From CAZYQW01 sp964649825 (lineage in GTDB: Bacteria; Planctomycetota; B15-G4; JADJEK01), in contig CAZYQW010000117.1 in NCBI GenBank assembly GCA_964649825.1, positions 1 to 64,000 of the forward strand: a DNA stretch of 64,000 nucleotides. The letters run 5' to 3'. Numbering within the stretch: position 1 is the stretch's first letter; the number at the start of each line of letters is the position of its first letter. This document shows, in pieces, positions 26,754-36,241 of this stretch. The notes beneath the pieces are model-generated. The model was given only the letters and a program-made list of their open reading frames with translations. It made no database searches and was not told the origin of the DNA. Position numbers and translations under genes: made by a program.

Positions 26754-26773
26754 ATCGTCGCAGCAGCGAACGT

Positions 26774-29700
26774 CTACCGCAGCCAATCGGGAGCCCGCGA
26801 ACGCACGCGCTCGCGGAGCTCCTGATACGCGGACTCGCGTCCGAGGCGCTCCTGGATCTTCGCCAGCAGCCAGAGCCCCGCGTCGGACCGCTCGAGCCAG
26901 GTCCAGTGCGGCAAGGGCTCGAGTTCTCCGCCCGGCTCGACACGTCGGACGATCGCGTCGGCGACGGCATCGATGGCGGCGCGGTCCACGCCGGCTCGCA
27001 AGTACGGCACGATCTCGATCGCGCGGTGCAGCCAGGGACGGGCGTCGTCCGACCGGCCGGCCGCGGCGAGCGCCGCTTCGAGACGGAGGAACGCCGTCAT
27101 ACGTTCGGCCGCGAGCGAGCGCGCGTAGACGACCGGGCCGACCGTCGCTTCCGCGCGATCGAGTCGTCCCGAAGCCAGGTGCAGCCAGAAGATCTCCTCG
27201 GTGAGGTGGCGAACGACCTCGGCTTCCTCCGCGAAGTCCCGGATGTCATCCATGCCGCGCTCGAACCGCTCGAGCGCCGGCTCGAGCTCGCCCAGCTCGA
27301 CGAGCCGGCGTCCCTCGGCGAGGAGGGTCCACGCGCCGCCGAGCTCGCGGAAGCCGCCCTCCGATGCATGCGCTTCGACCGGCTCGGCCCCGCCCATGCC
27401 TTCCTCGATCTCGACGCGCAGGAAACGGAGCGCCGGCCACTCCGCGCCGGACAGGCGCTTGTGCTCTTCGATCACGTCGAGCGCCTCCCGCGGGAATCCG
27501 AAGTCGCGATACGTGTAGGCGAGCGCGGACGCGGCGCGACGCGCCTTGACCGGATCCTCGCGGCACAGGCCGGGGATCAGGCGTCGGTTCTCGGCGAGCA
27601 CCTCGGTGAGCGACAGCGACGCGCGACCCGACTTGGTCGTGAACTGGTAGTCGCCCGCCTCTTCGGTCCAATCGACGCGGCGCGCCGCCTGCGAATCGAA
27701 CCGAAGCGCGAGCGCCATCTCGCGCTTCGCCGCCTCCTTGTCGCCGAGCCCGAGCTCGATCCGCGACGCCCGCAACGACCACTCCGGCGCCAACGGACCG
27801 GTCGGATCGAGGTCGCGCGCCCGGCGAATCGCGAAGAGCGACGGACGGAGCCGGCCGCGCTTCGACTCCAGGCTCGAGATCGCCTCCCACGGCACCGGCG
27901 ACATCGGATGGGTCTCGGTCAGTCGTCGAAGCTCATCCAGCACCGTGGACTCTCTTCCGGCGAGGTCGAGCGCGTTCACCCGCTGCATCCCCAGGTTCAG
28001 GTCGTATGGATCGAGCGCCGTTGCGATGCTCGACCACCGCTCGGCCGCGTGAACGTCACGCCGCTTCAAGCCGACCTGCAAACGATCGGAGACGAGCTCG
28101 CTCGAGACCGTAACGGCGAACGCCAACCCCACGAGCCCGGCCAGTCCGATCGCCCCGAAACGCCACGCGCGAGCCGGCCCGCTTCGAACCGGACTCCGCG
28201 GCGTGATGAGCGACGCCGAGATCCCCATCAGCAGGCCGAGGTGGAGCGGAAACGGCGTCGTGCTGCACAGCCCCTGATCCATGAGGTGCGTCAGCATCAG
28301 CGCGACCGCGCTGGCCACGACCGCGATCGCGAGGTTTCGTGCGCCGGACTCGGCGCTCGCCGCCACGGCGGTCGTCCGCACCACGAACCCGATCCACGTC
28401 GCCAAGAAAAGGAGCGCCGCCGGCCAGCCGGCGCCCATCGCCAGAGCGAGCGGAAGGGAATGCGGATGCAGGTTCTTGCTGCGTCCGTCGAGATCCGACG
28501 GGGTGGCGAACGCGGAAAGCGGCTCGCCGGTGAGGAACCCGAAGCCTAACCAGGGTCTCTCGCCGATCGCGTCGCACGCCACGCCCCAGATGTAGACCCG
28601 AAACGCCATCGAGGGGTCGTGGAGATTCTCGAGCACGATGCCACGTCCGACGAGAGCGACGAGGACCAGCCCGACGACCGCCGCACCGCACAGCCAGAAC
28701 GCCGTGGAGCCCCGTGGTCGACGCCGGTACGTCCCGATCGCCAGGTGAAGCGCGATCAGGACGCCGACGCCGGCCGCGCCGGCCGCGAGCGCGGTCCGCG
28801 AACGGGTGAGGTAGAGCGTGATCAGGGCTCCGACCGCGACGATCGACCAGAGCCCGCGCGAAGCGAGCCGCCCCCTCGCCGCAAGCGCGATCAGCAGCGG
28901 AACGGACGCCGCGAAAAACGGGGCGATCAGGTTGGGATGGATGCCGAACAGAGGCAGCCGCGCCCCGAGCGCGTGGCGGATGCCCATCGGGCCGGCCGCC
29001 TCGGCGATCGCGACTCCCGCGAACACGATCGACGCGATGACCGTGGCTCCGAAGGCGCGCGTGGCCGACCACGCCCGTTCGATCGATGGAGCCGCGCCGA
29101 GCACCGCGATCGGGGTCAAGGCCAAAGCGGCGCGAGACCAGCCGGCGAGGTGTCGTTCCCGATCGACCGCCGTGACGACCGCAAGCAGCGACACGCCGAG
29201 GAAGACGAGCAACGGACGCACGTACGGCGTAGCCGTCGTGCTTCCGCGCGGCGCCCGAAGCCAGGCGACGGCGGCCAGCAGCGCGAGCAACGGGTAGTAG
29301 GTGTCCGCGCGCCGTACGAACAGCACGCCGCCGCCGGCGATCGCGACGATGAACAGTTGGAAGGACGCGTCGGAATCGAATCGCCGCGCGACCACCACGA
29401 CGGAGCCGACCGCAAGCGCCAGCGCGAGCGGAAGGAACAGTCCGCTCTGACCGAACGATCGGATCGATGCGTACACGGGGAGATCGGAGTCGCCGGCCAA
29501 CGCGAGCGCGCCGACGATCGCGGCGGCGGCGGCGCTCGATGGATCGAGCCATCCGCGGCGCCTCCACGCGATCACGATCCCGACCGCGGTGACGATCGCG
29601 CCGATCGCGAGCAGGTTCCTCGCGGTGCCGTCGATCCACTCCTCGGTCCTCGACCGTGACGCGGTCAGCAACCAGGCGATCGCCGCGCAGAGGGGCGCGG

Positions 29701-29776
29701 CGATGCTCGCGATCGGACGCGCGCGGCGTGCAACGGACGGCTCCGGCGCGAGCGGTGGATCGGAACGGTGGGGCAT
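26774..29776 (-). CDS. O-antigen ligase-like membrane protein with TPR repeats
   Basis: A 1000-aa protein. I chose the ATG at 29776 because the extra upstream residues are charged and unlike the family. Residues 20-560 hold about twelve hydrophobic spans. The Wzy/WaaL-type loop around MAFRVYIWGVACDAIGERPWLGFGF, followed by the His motif KNLHPHSLPLALA, is typical of O-antigen ligases and polymerases. The C-terminal 400 residues are soluble helical repeats of TPR type (for example RDVHAAERWSSIATALD). A ligase-TPR fusion of this size is seen in planctomycetes. It would transfer an undecaprenyl-linked glycan to lipid, S-layer or protein. Divergent from the GT39-like gene, 48 bp away. Confidence 0.83.
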   Translation of the reverse strand: MPHRSDPPLAPEPSVARRARPIASIAAPLCAAIAWLLTASRSRTEEWIDGTARNLLAIGAIVTAVGIVIAWRRRGWLDPSSAAAAAIVGALALAGDSDLPVYASIRSFGQSGLFLPLALALAVGSVVVVARRFDSDASFQLFIVAIAGGGVLFVRRADTYYPLLALLAAVAWLRAPRGSTTATPYVRPLLVFLGVSLLAVVTAVDRERHLAGWSRAALALTPIAVLGAAPSIERAWSATRAFGATVIASIVFAGVAIAEAAGPMGIRHALGARLPLFGIHPNLIAPFFAASVPLLIALAARGRLASRGLWSIVAVGALITLYLTRSRTALAAGAAGVGVLIALHLAIGTYRRRPRGSTAFWLCGAAVVGLVLVALVGRGIVLENLHDPSMAFRVYIWGVACDAIGERPWLGFGFLTGEPLSAFATPSDLDGRSKNLHPHSLPLALAMGAGWPAALLFLATWIGFVVRTTAVAASAESGARNLAIAVVASAVALMLTHLMDQGLCSTTPFPLHLGLLMGISASLITPRSPVRSGPARAWRFGAIGLAGLVGLAFAVTVSSELVSDRLQVGLKRRDVHAAERWSSIATALDPYDLNLGMQRVNALDLAGRESTVLDELRRLTETHPMSPVPWEAISSLESKRGRLRPSLFAIRRARDLDPTGPLAPEWSLRASRIELGLGDKEAAKREMALALRFDSQAARRVDWTEEAGDYQFTTKSGRASLSLTEVLAENRRLIPGLCREDPVKARRAASALAYTYRDFGFPREALDVIEEHKRLSGAEWPALRFLRVEIEEGMGGAEPVEAHASEGGFRELGGAWTLLAEGRRLVELGELEPALERFERGMDDIRDFAEEAEVVRHLTEEIFWLHLASGRLDRAEATVGPVVYARSLAAERMTAFLRLEAALAAAGRSDDARPWLHRAIEIVPYLRAGVDRAAIDAVADAIVRRVEPGGELEPLPHWTWLERSDAGLWLLAKIQERLGRESAYQELRERVRSRAPDWLR

Positions 29777-29824
29777 CAAGTCAAGGTACCCGACACCACC
29801 TACCGGTCGTAGAGTGAAGGCAAC

Positions 29825-31531
29825 ATGCCGCCGCGCAGCGTCCTCGTCCTCCTCACCCTCCTGCTGGCCGCCCACTTCGGTTGGCTGCTCGCGCGGTTCG
29901 AGCCGGCCTATTCGTCCCCCGACGCGAGCGGCTACTTCGTGCAGGCGCGCGTCCTGCTCGAGTCGGGCTCGACCGGATTCCTTCCCGAGTCGCCGCTTCA
30001 GTATGTCGGCGTTCCCTGGCTGGAGACGGAACGAGGCGAGCTTTGCAGCCGCTATCCGCCCGGGCTTCCCCTTCTCCTCGCCGCGGTCTGGTCGGTGTTC
30101 GGATTCGTGGGTGCGTTGCTCGTCATCCCGATCGCGGCGACGTTGCTGGTGCTCGCGACGTTCCTCTGGTCACGTCGATGGATCGGCGATGGACCGGCGT
30201 TGGTCGCGGCGGCGCTCATGGCCGCGGTCCCGATCGCGAACCGCCAGGCGCTGCACGCGGACGCGCACACGGTCACCGCCCTGCTCGTGGTGCTCGGACT
30301 CCTCGCGTTGGATCGATGGAACGCAGAGCCGAGCCGAGCCCGCGCCTTCGCGGCGGGCTTGCTGCTCGCCGCGATTCCGGCCGTTCGTTACCCGGACGGA
30401 CTGGTCGCGATCGGCGTGGCGTCGTTCCTCGTGACGCGACTGCGTTGCGAGCAGACGCGCAACACGGTGCCGTGGGTGCTGGCCGGCGCGCTCGGGCCGA
30501 TCGCCGCCCTTCTCTTGCACCACCAGATGGCGTTCGGCTCGCCGATCAAGACCGGATACGCGCTCACGCACGAGCAGACCGCGTTCGCATGGGAGGCGCT
30601 CGCCGGTCACGTTCGACCGTACCTCGCGAGCCTGACGCGCGAGGCGCTCGGGCCGTTCGCGTTCCTCGGCGCGGCGGGGATGATCGTGCGGTTGTTCCGG
30701 CCCGGATCCCGGGCGACCGGACTGCTCTGGATGGGCGCCGTGGTTCCCCTCGCGGCGCTGTACCTCTCCTATTACTGGGGTGCGCCGGGCGACACGACGA
30801 ACCGGTTCTTCATCCCCGTCATGCCGATCCTGTTCGTCGCGGCGCTCGACCTTCTCGTCCGACTCGAGCGTCGCTGGCGCGACGATCCTGGACCGCGCCG
30901 GATCGGTCGGTCGTTGCTCGCCGTCGCCGTCGTGGCTCAGGTCGTCCTCGGCGTGGTCGGTTCGGAGGATCGCATGCTGCGCGAGCGCATGGGCACCACG
31001 CGCGGCGCGGCCGTGCTCGACTGGCTCGCGGCGACGGTCGAGGACGGCGCGGTCGTGATCGCGAACCGCGCAGTACAGGGAAGCGTCGAGCCGCTCGGCC
31101 GGTACCGGCTGGTCGACGACCGACTCGTCCCAGGCGGCCCGCGGCGAGCGACCGTGAAGACGCGGAACCCGAACCTGCGGTTCCTCCAGGACGCGACGAA
31201 CGGGGAGAGCCCGAGCCCCCATCAACACGACAAGCTGGACCGCCTGCGTGCGCGCTACGAGGGAAAGGACGACTCCACCGTCGCGCGGCTCGTCCTCGAG
31301 GACCTCCGCGCGTGGGCGAACGGGACGACGATCGTCTGGCTCGCGACGCAGGACGAGATCCACCGGTTCGCCGAGCTCGCCGGCCCGAACGCGCGGCTGG
31401 AACCGATGGGTCCGATCGAGCTTCCGACTCCGCAGAGCGCGCTGCTCGATCTCGTGCGAGACGACGAGTCGACCTTCGCCCTTCCCTACTGGGTGATCGA
31501 ACCGCCGCTCGAGGCCTGGCGATTGCGCTGA
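29825..31531 (+). CDS. GT39-like membrane glycosyltransferase
   Basis: A 568-aa polytopic protein with about ten spans. The first periplasmic loop carries the acidic residue of this superfamily (FEPAYSSPDASGYFVQARVLLE; the Asp in SPDASGY is the usual catalytic position). The loop CSRYPPGLPLLLAAVW follows. These are features of ArnT/PMT-type enzymes that use polyprenyl-phosphate sugars. The C-terminal 160 residues are a soluble, less conserved domain ending in FALPYWVIEPP. It may transfer sugars to lipid-linked intermediates or proteins, together with the ligase encoded opposite. It converges on the sulfatase-fold gene with a 9-bp gap. Confidence 0.82.
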   Translation: MPPRSVLVLLTLLLAAHFGWLLARFEPAYSSPDASGYFVQARVLLESGSTGFLPESPLQYVGVPWLETERGELCSRYPPGLPLLLAAVWSVFGFVGALLVIPIAATLLVLATFLWSRRWIGDGPALVAAALMAAVPIANRQALHADAHTVTALLVVLGLLALDRWNAEPSRARAFAAGLLLAAIPAVRYPDGLVAIGVASFLVTRLRCEQTRNTVPWVLAGALGPIAALLLHHQMAFGSPIKTGYALTHEQTAFAWEALAGHVRPYLASLTREALGPFAFLGAAGMIVRLFRPGSRATGLLWMGAVVPLAALYLSYYWGAPGDTTNRFFIPVMPILFVAALDLLVRLERRWRDDPGPRRIGRSLLAVAVVAQVVLGVVGSEDRMLRERMGTTRGAAVLDWLAATVEDGAVVIANRAVQGSVEPLGRYRLVDDRLVPGGPRRATVKTRNPNLRFLQDATNGESPSPHQHDKLDRLRARYEGKDDSTVARLVLEDLRAWANGTTIVWLATQDEIHRFAELAGPNARLEPMGPIELPTPQSALLDLVRDDESTFALPYWVIEPPLEAWRLR

Positions 31532-31540
31532 GCAGGGGGG

Positions 31541-33904
31541 CTACTTCCCTCCGAGGTAGCCGAGCTCCTTCAGCGTGTTCAACGTCGCTTCATCGAGGTC
31601 CGCGTCGGCGCCGGCGCTCCTGCGCGACGTCAGGTCGAGAACCCATCGGTCGAGCTGCTCCTTCCAGGCGCGAACGTCCTCGGCGCGCGACTCGGCGACG
31701 TCGATCCGTTCCGCGGGATCGGCGTCGAGGTCGTAGATGCTGTCGGCGGTGCCGCCCGCCGGCGTCGCCTCGACGATCAGCTTGTAGCGTCCCCCGCGGA
31801 GGGTCCGGAAGACGAGATCCTCGGCCTCCCTCTCCCCGCCGCGCGACAGCGCGGCTCGCGGCTCGATCGTTCCCCCCGAGAAGAGCGGCACGAGCGACCG
31901 TCCGTCCTCCATCGGGCCGAGGTCGATGCCGTCGGGGACGAGCCGGCAGAGCTCACGCAGCGTCGGGGCGAGGTCGACGAGCGACACCACGTCGTCGACC
32001 CGAGCGGCGCCGATCCCCGGCCCCCGAACGACGAGCGGGACGCGGATCTGCTCCTCGAAGAGGGAACGACCGTGCCCGATGACCCCACGTTCCATCAGCG
32101 CCTCTCCGTGATCCGACGTGACGACGACGATCGTCCGGTCGAGCCGCCCCGTCTCCTCGAGGGCTCCGACGATCTCCCCTACGAGCTCGTCCGCGGAGAA
32201 GAGCGACGCGTCGTACATCAGCTCGGCGCGGGACTGAAGCTCCTGCCGAACGCTTTCGTCGGGGTCCTTCACGAAGAAGGGATTCTCACGCTGCGAGGCT
32301 CCGTAAGCGCCGTCGAGGAGCGTCTCCATCTCGGCCGGCTCGCCGCCGAACCGCGCGAGGACCTCCGGCTTGCCGCGATACTCGTGCGCCTGATAGGTGT
32401 GGACGAAGAGGAACAAGGGCCGGCGACGTGGCGCGCCCAGAAGGTCGAGCAGCATCGTCCGTTCGACTTCGGCCCTCGCGGCGAGCGCCCGCGTGTCTCG
32501 CCCGTTGAAGTCCGGCACCTGCTCGGCCCATTCGCGCGGGTAGACGATCTCGGTCGTGCGGTATGACTCGAAGCCGATCGAGTACCCGAACCGCGGGTCG
32601 AGGTACCCCGAGGCCGTGAACGCGATCGTCTCGTAGCCCGCGCGACGGAAGTCGGACGGAAGCCACGACAGACCGCGCGGAATGCTCCCGGTGCCGCGAT
32701 AGACGCCGTGGCGGTCGGGAAGCTGGCCCGAGAGCATCGTCACGTGGGACGGCAGCGTCCACGGGGCGGCGGCGATCGCGTGCTCGAAGACGAACGAGGA
32801 CTGCGCCAGCTCGTCGATCTCCGGAGTGGTCGGCCGCGGCCCCCCGTGGAGCGACATCCGATCCGCGCGCACCGTGTCGAGCGAGATCAGGATGACGTCC
32901 GGTGGAGGTTCGGCCGGTTCCCCAGTCAGGACCGGCGACTCGAACACGAGCATCGACCCGTCGACACCTTCGTCCGTCTCCGCGACGAACGAGAGTTCGA
33001 TCGAGTCACCGGCGTGCGCCGACAGATCGAGATCGATCGCGATCGGATCGTGCGGGATCGAACCCGACCAGACCACCTCGCCGTCCAGGAGGACGTCGAG
33101 CCGGGCATCCGCCATTTTGGCCCAATACGCTTGCACGTGCGTGGTGAACCGCGGCCGGCGCGGCGGCACGCGCAACCGATGGGTCATCCGCCCCGGCGCG
33201 TAGAGGATCATCCCTTCGAACGTGCGGCGGTCGCGCCCGATGCGTCGCGCCCACGGCGAACCGTTCAGCGTCTCGGTCTCGAGCAGCCAGCGCCCCTGGC
33301 GCCCCGGAAAGAGGATCTCGACGGGAGGAACGCGCGGCGATCCGTCACGCGCCGCCACGCACAGCAGCATCATCCTCGTCGCGGCTGGGAGCACCGCCCA
33401 GGCGTCTCCATCGGCGGTTCGTTCGATCTCGCGCCGAGCGTGCCGCGGATCGGCGAGCACCCGCCCGAGCGATTCGCCGTCCGCGAGGTCCGTCCCCGCG
33501 ACGTCACGATCGATCGCCACGAGGAACGCGCGATCGAAGTACGCGTCGCTGCCGCCCGAGGGGATCCTGACGCAGACCGCCTCCTCTCGCTTGGTCGGGA
33601 CCACGACGACGGCCAACGCCGCGTTCGGCGTCGCCTCGTTCGGGAAGACGACCGATCCCACCCACCCACCGCGATGAATCGCCGCCCGTTCGAAGCTCAG
33701 CTTTGGCGTCGCTTTCGCGAGGTGACGCATCACCGCCGGCATCGAGTCGAGATCGAGGTAGGACTCGATCTCCGCCCGTTCGAGGACGTCGACGAGCCGG
33801 ATCGAGTCGGCCGGCGGGACGTCGTTTCTCGAACACGCGGGAAGGCTGATCCAGCCGATCGTGAACAGCGCGAGCGGCGCGAGCAGGGAAGGAACGGAAC
33901 GCAT
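31541..33904 (-). CDS. sulfatase-fold lipoprotein lacking the formylglycine cysteine
   Basis: A 787-aa predicted lipoprotein; the lipobox ends at Cys24 (SLPAC). An N-terminal part of about 330 residues, mainly beta strands, precedes the alkaline-phosphatase-superfamily domain (about 340-780). Metal-binding signs are PPDVILISLDTVRADRM and TSDHGEALMERGVIGHGRS. At the nucleophile position the usual C-x-P-S-R is replaced by T-L-P-S-H (Thr383, APWTLPSH), so formylglycine cannot form. Related proteins with Thr act as phosphotransferases or phosphodiesterases. It ends in LKELGYLGGK, a tail also found in the protein at 37026. The minus strand 39-46 bp upstream of the ATG has eight consecutive A. Confidence 0.87.
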   Translation of the reverse strand: MRSVPSLLAPLALFTIGWISLPACSRNDVPPADSIRLVDVLERAEIESYLDLDSMPAVMRHLAKATPKLSFERAAIHRGGWVGSVVFPNEATPNAALAVVVVPTKREEAVCVRIPSGGSDAYFDRAFLVAIDRDVAGTDLADGESLGRVLADPRHARREIERTADGDAWAVLPAATRMMLLCVAARDGSPRVPPVEILFPGRQGRWLLETETLNGSPWARRIGRDRRTFEGMILYAPGRMTHRLRVPPRRPRFTTHVQAYWAKMADARLDVLLDGEVVWSGSIPHDPIAIDLDLSAHAGDSIELSFVAETDEGVDGSMLVFESPVLTGEPAEPPPDVILISLDTVRADRMSLHGGPRPTTPEIDELAQSSFVFEHAIAAAPWTLPSHVTMLSGQLPDRHGVYRGTGSIPRGLSWLPSDFRRAGYETIAFTASGYLDPRFGYSIGFESYRTTEIVYPREWAEQVPDFNGRDTRALAARAEVERTMLLDLLGAPRRRPLFLFVHTYQAHEYRGKPEVLARFGGEPAEMETLLDGAYGASQRENPFFVKDPDESVRQELQSRAELMYDASLFSADELVGEIVGALEETGRLDRTIVVVTSDHGEALMERGVIGHGRSLFEEQIRVPLVVRGPGIGAARVDDVVSLVDLAPTLRELCRLVPDGIDLGPMEDGRSLVPLFSGGTIEPRAALSRGGEREAEDLVFRTLRGGRYKLIVEATPAGGTADSIYDLDADPAERIDVAESRAEDVRAWKEQLDRWVLDLTSRRSAGADADLDEATLNTLKELGYLGGK

Positions 33905-34016
33905 CCCGCAACGATAGATGCCCCCGTTTGCGAGGCGCCTTGTTTTTTTTCGTGCGTTTTCGAACCAGCGGCCCGAACGCGGAACGACGAACCCGTTCCC
34001 GCGAACGAGAAAGACG

Positions 34017-34042
34017 GGAGCCGCGTAGTCAGCCGCGGCTCC
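34017..34042 (-). terminator. candidate terminator after the small minus-strand gene
   Basis: GGAGCCGC and GCGGCTCC form an 8-bp stem with a ten-base loop, about 30 bp beyond the stop of the 34074 gene on the minus strand. A pyrimidine-rich stretch (CGTCTTTCTC) follows on that strand, which fits an intrinsic terminator. The rest of the space to 33904 holds only the promoter region of the sulfatase-fold gene. Confidence 0.5.
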
Positions 34043-34073
34043 GATCCGCGACGTCTCCGGCGCCGACCTCGAA

Positions 34074-34343
34074 TCAGGCTCCGGCCTCGACGGTCACCTC
34101 GAAGTCGTGCGTGTATCGCTCGGTGCCGTCCGTCACGATGACCCGGTAGTCACCCGCTCGGTCCGGAGTGAAATAGACCAGCACCGGCGGCGACCCCGAT
34201 CCGGACCCCACCGTCGCTCCGGAGCCGAGGTGCTTGATCGTCACGCTGACGCTGGCCGGCGGCGAGCTCGAGTAGGTGACCTCGACGCTGACCTCCTGGT
34301 CCACGACGGGAAACGACGGCGTGACGTTGATCGTTGGGCTCAT
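34074..34343 (-). CDS. small beta-sandwich protein, Ig/PKD-like
   Basis: An 89-aa protein whose ATG is preceded by GGAGGA (minus strand, 34348-34353), an excellent ribosome-binding site. The sequence consists of alternating strands (VDQEVSVEVTYSS, ASVSVTIKHLG, AGDYRVIVTDGTERYTHDFEVTVE) typical of a single immunoglobulin- or PKD-like domain. There is no signal peptide, so either it stays in the cytoplasm or it uses an unusual export route. It sits downstream of the sigma/HEAT pair on the same strand, 67 bp after the HEAT gene stop. I do not recognise a named family. Confidence 0.7.
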   Translation of the reverse strand: MSPTINVTPSFPVVDQEVSVEVTYSSSPPASVSVTIKHLGSGATVGSGSGSPPVLVYFTPDRAGDYRVIVTDGTERYTHDFEVTVEAGA

Positions 34344-34410
34344 GTCATCCTCCAGAGGGTTCTCGCTCAAACCTCTTCCCCCTTCACCATGAAGAACGAC
34401 GACCGGCGGT

Positions 34411-35871
34411 TCATCCGCCAGGCAAATGACGCTGCACTTGTTCCGGCTGCGCATCGAGCCACCGTCGCGCTTCGGCCGTCGCCTGGGGATCGTCCAACTG
34501 CATGATCCGCCGGTACGCCTGGATCGACATCGCCTCATCGCCCGCGTGGAGCGCGTCGATCAGCTCGTTCAACGCGGCGCGGTCGCCGGCCGCCGCCAGC
34601 GCGTACCGAGCCCACACGCGATTGTTCCAGTGCGGCGACTCGAGGAGGTGGACAAGCTCCGCGCGCGTCACCGGCTGGCGGCGATCTCCGAGCAGCTTGC
34701 AGGCCGACTGGACCTGCTGCGGGGTGGCTTCGGGGTCCCGGGCGAGCGCCGCCGCGAGCGGCAACGCGTCCTCCTCCGCGCGACGCACGAGGTACTGGAA
34801 GGCAACGCTCGCGGCGCTCCGATCCACCTTCGACGTTGCGATCTCCAGCACGACCGCCCGCGCCGCCGCGTCGCCGAGCCCGTCCAACGAGATCGCCGCC
34901 TCCGCTCGCACCATCGCCCGGGACGGATCCGCCTCCACCGCGAAGACGATTCTGCGCAACGGCTCGATCGCCCCGGGATCACCCACTCGTCCGATGGCCG
35001 TCGCCGCCGTCATCGCGATCCTCGCGTCGGGGTCGTCCAGAAGCTCCGCCAGCCGAGGAACGAACGCGACCATCCGTCGCGCGGCCACGATCTGCAGCAC
35101 ACGCTCCTTCTCGATCCGCCCGCCGTCGCGAAGGAACGCCTCGAGCAGCCGGTCGAACTGCGGGGGAGCCTCGCCGGCCGACAGGATGCGGGACAGGGTT
35201 CGAAGGGCCGACTGCCGCACGTTCGCGTCGGCGTGAAGGAGGCTCTCGAGCACGACGCCGGATGCGACGTACTGGATCTCGCGGGGCTCCGCCTCCAGCC
35301 GTCGAAGGAGGTCGACGCGGCTCTCCGCGTCGCCCGGATGCGCGGCGGCGAGCAACAACGCACGGAGCTCTTCGTCGTGTCCGAGCTCGGGAGCGCCCTG
35401 GATCCACCGATCCACCGCGGCTCGAAACGGTTCCTCGCCACGGGTCCGCTCGAAGAGCTCGAGCATGGCGGACGGCAGCGCGCCGTCGGCGCCGGCGATG
35501 CGACGAGCGATTGCTTCCGCGTCGAGGCTCTCGTCCTTGGGCTCGGCGAGTCGATCCCAGCGCGCGCTCACCGCGGCGAGCCCGTCCGGACGCGGCGCCG
35601 TGGGACCATCGAACGGCGCCGCATCGCTCGCGGCCCGTCGGTCCGAACCGGAAGGGACGCCCTGGAGAGATGGCTCGCGCGTCGCCGTCGCGTAGCAGAC
35701 GAGCAGGATCGCGAGAGCGATCGCCGCTGCACCTGTCACGCGCCGGGCCCGTCGCACGCGCCTCTCGCGCGCGCCTGCCCACTCACGGAGGTAACGAGAC
35801 CGCGGCGTCGACTCCAGCCGCGGCGGCTCGGGTTCCCTCCCGTCGTCGTGATCCTCGTCGATCGACATCAT
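34411..35871 (-). CDS. membrane-anchored HEAT-repeat protein beside an ECF sigma factor
   Basis: About 486 aa from tandem ATG codons at 35871/35868. The frame continues to an ATG at 36006, but those codons have less GC at third positions. A hydrophilic N-terminal tail of about 45 residues is followed by one span (AAAIALAILLVCYATA, about 46-62) and a long tail of about ten HEAT-like repeats (for example RLAELLDDPDARIAMTAATA). The topology (short cytoplasmic N-terminus, one span, solenoid outside) recalls anti-sigma proteins, and the ECF sigma gene is immediately upstream on the same strand. However, no zinc-finger anti-sigma domain is visible. It may sense or bind an outside partner. Confidence 0.72.
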   Translation of the reverse strand: MMSIDEDHDDGREPEPPRLESTPRSRYLREWAGARERRVRRARRVTGAAAIALAILLVCYATATREPSLQGVPSGSDRRAASDAAPFDGPTAPRPDGLAAVSARWDRLAEPKDESLDAEAIARRIAGADGALPSAMLELFERTRGEEPFRAAVDRWIQGAPELGHDEELRALLLAAAHPGDAESRVDLLRRLEAEPREIQYVASGVVLESLLHADANVRQSALRTLSRILSAGEAPPQFDRLLEAFLRDGGRIEKERVLQIVAARRMVAFVPRLAELLDDPDARIAMTAATAIGRVGDPGAIEPLRRIVFAVEADPSRAMVRAEAAISLDGLGDAAARAVVLEIATSKVDRSAASVAFQYLVRRAEEDALPLAAALARDPEATPQQVQSACKLLGDRRQPVTRAELVHLLESPHWNNRVWARYALAAAGDRAALNELIDALHAGDEAMSIQAYRRIMQLDDPQATAEARRWLDAQPEQVQRHLPGG

Positions 35872-36241
35872 CCATTCCCCCGGCAACCGCCGCTCCGATG
35901 CCCCGCCGTCCCCGCCCTCCCCGACGGACGCGCCCTGACCGTGTTGCCTCGCGAACTCCTTCCCCAGGACTCGTCGCTCTCGATCCTGAGACTTCTTCTC
36001 TTCCACCGGCTCGGAGAAAGGGAGGGCGTCGGCGAGCCCCAGCCGCGGGACCCGCCGACAACCTCGGCTTTCCCCTTCTCGAGGGCCTGGCAGGCTCGCC
36101 CTCGTCTCCTGCGACCCCCAAGGTCGCGTTGCTCAAACCCCAATGACTCTTCTCTCCACCGCCCCCTCTGGGCATGGACGTAGAGGGCGTCGGGGGCACC
36201 GATTCCTGTCCTTTCTCGGAAACCCGTGCAGGTTTTTCGGA

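Noticed and set aside
26141..28549. Open frame of 802 codons on the plus strand
   Set aside because: Antisense of the ligase-like gene over most of its length, with no recognisable domain.
36220..36236. AAACC/GGTTT hairpin next to the sigma stop as its terminator
   Set aside because: On the minus strand no T tract follows the stem; the T run lies on the other strand.
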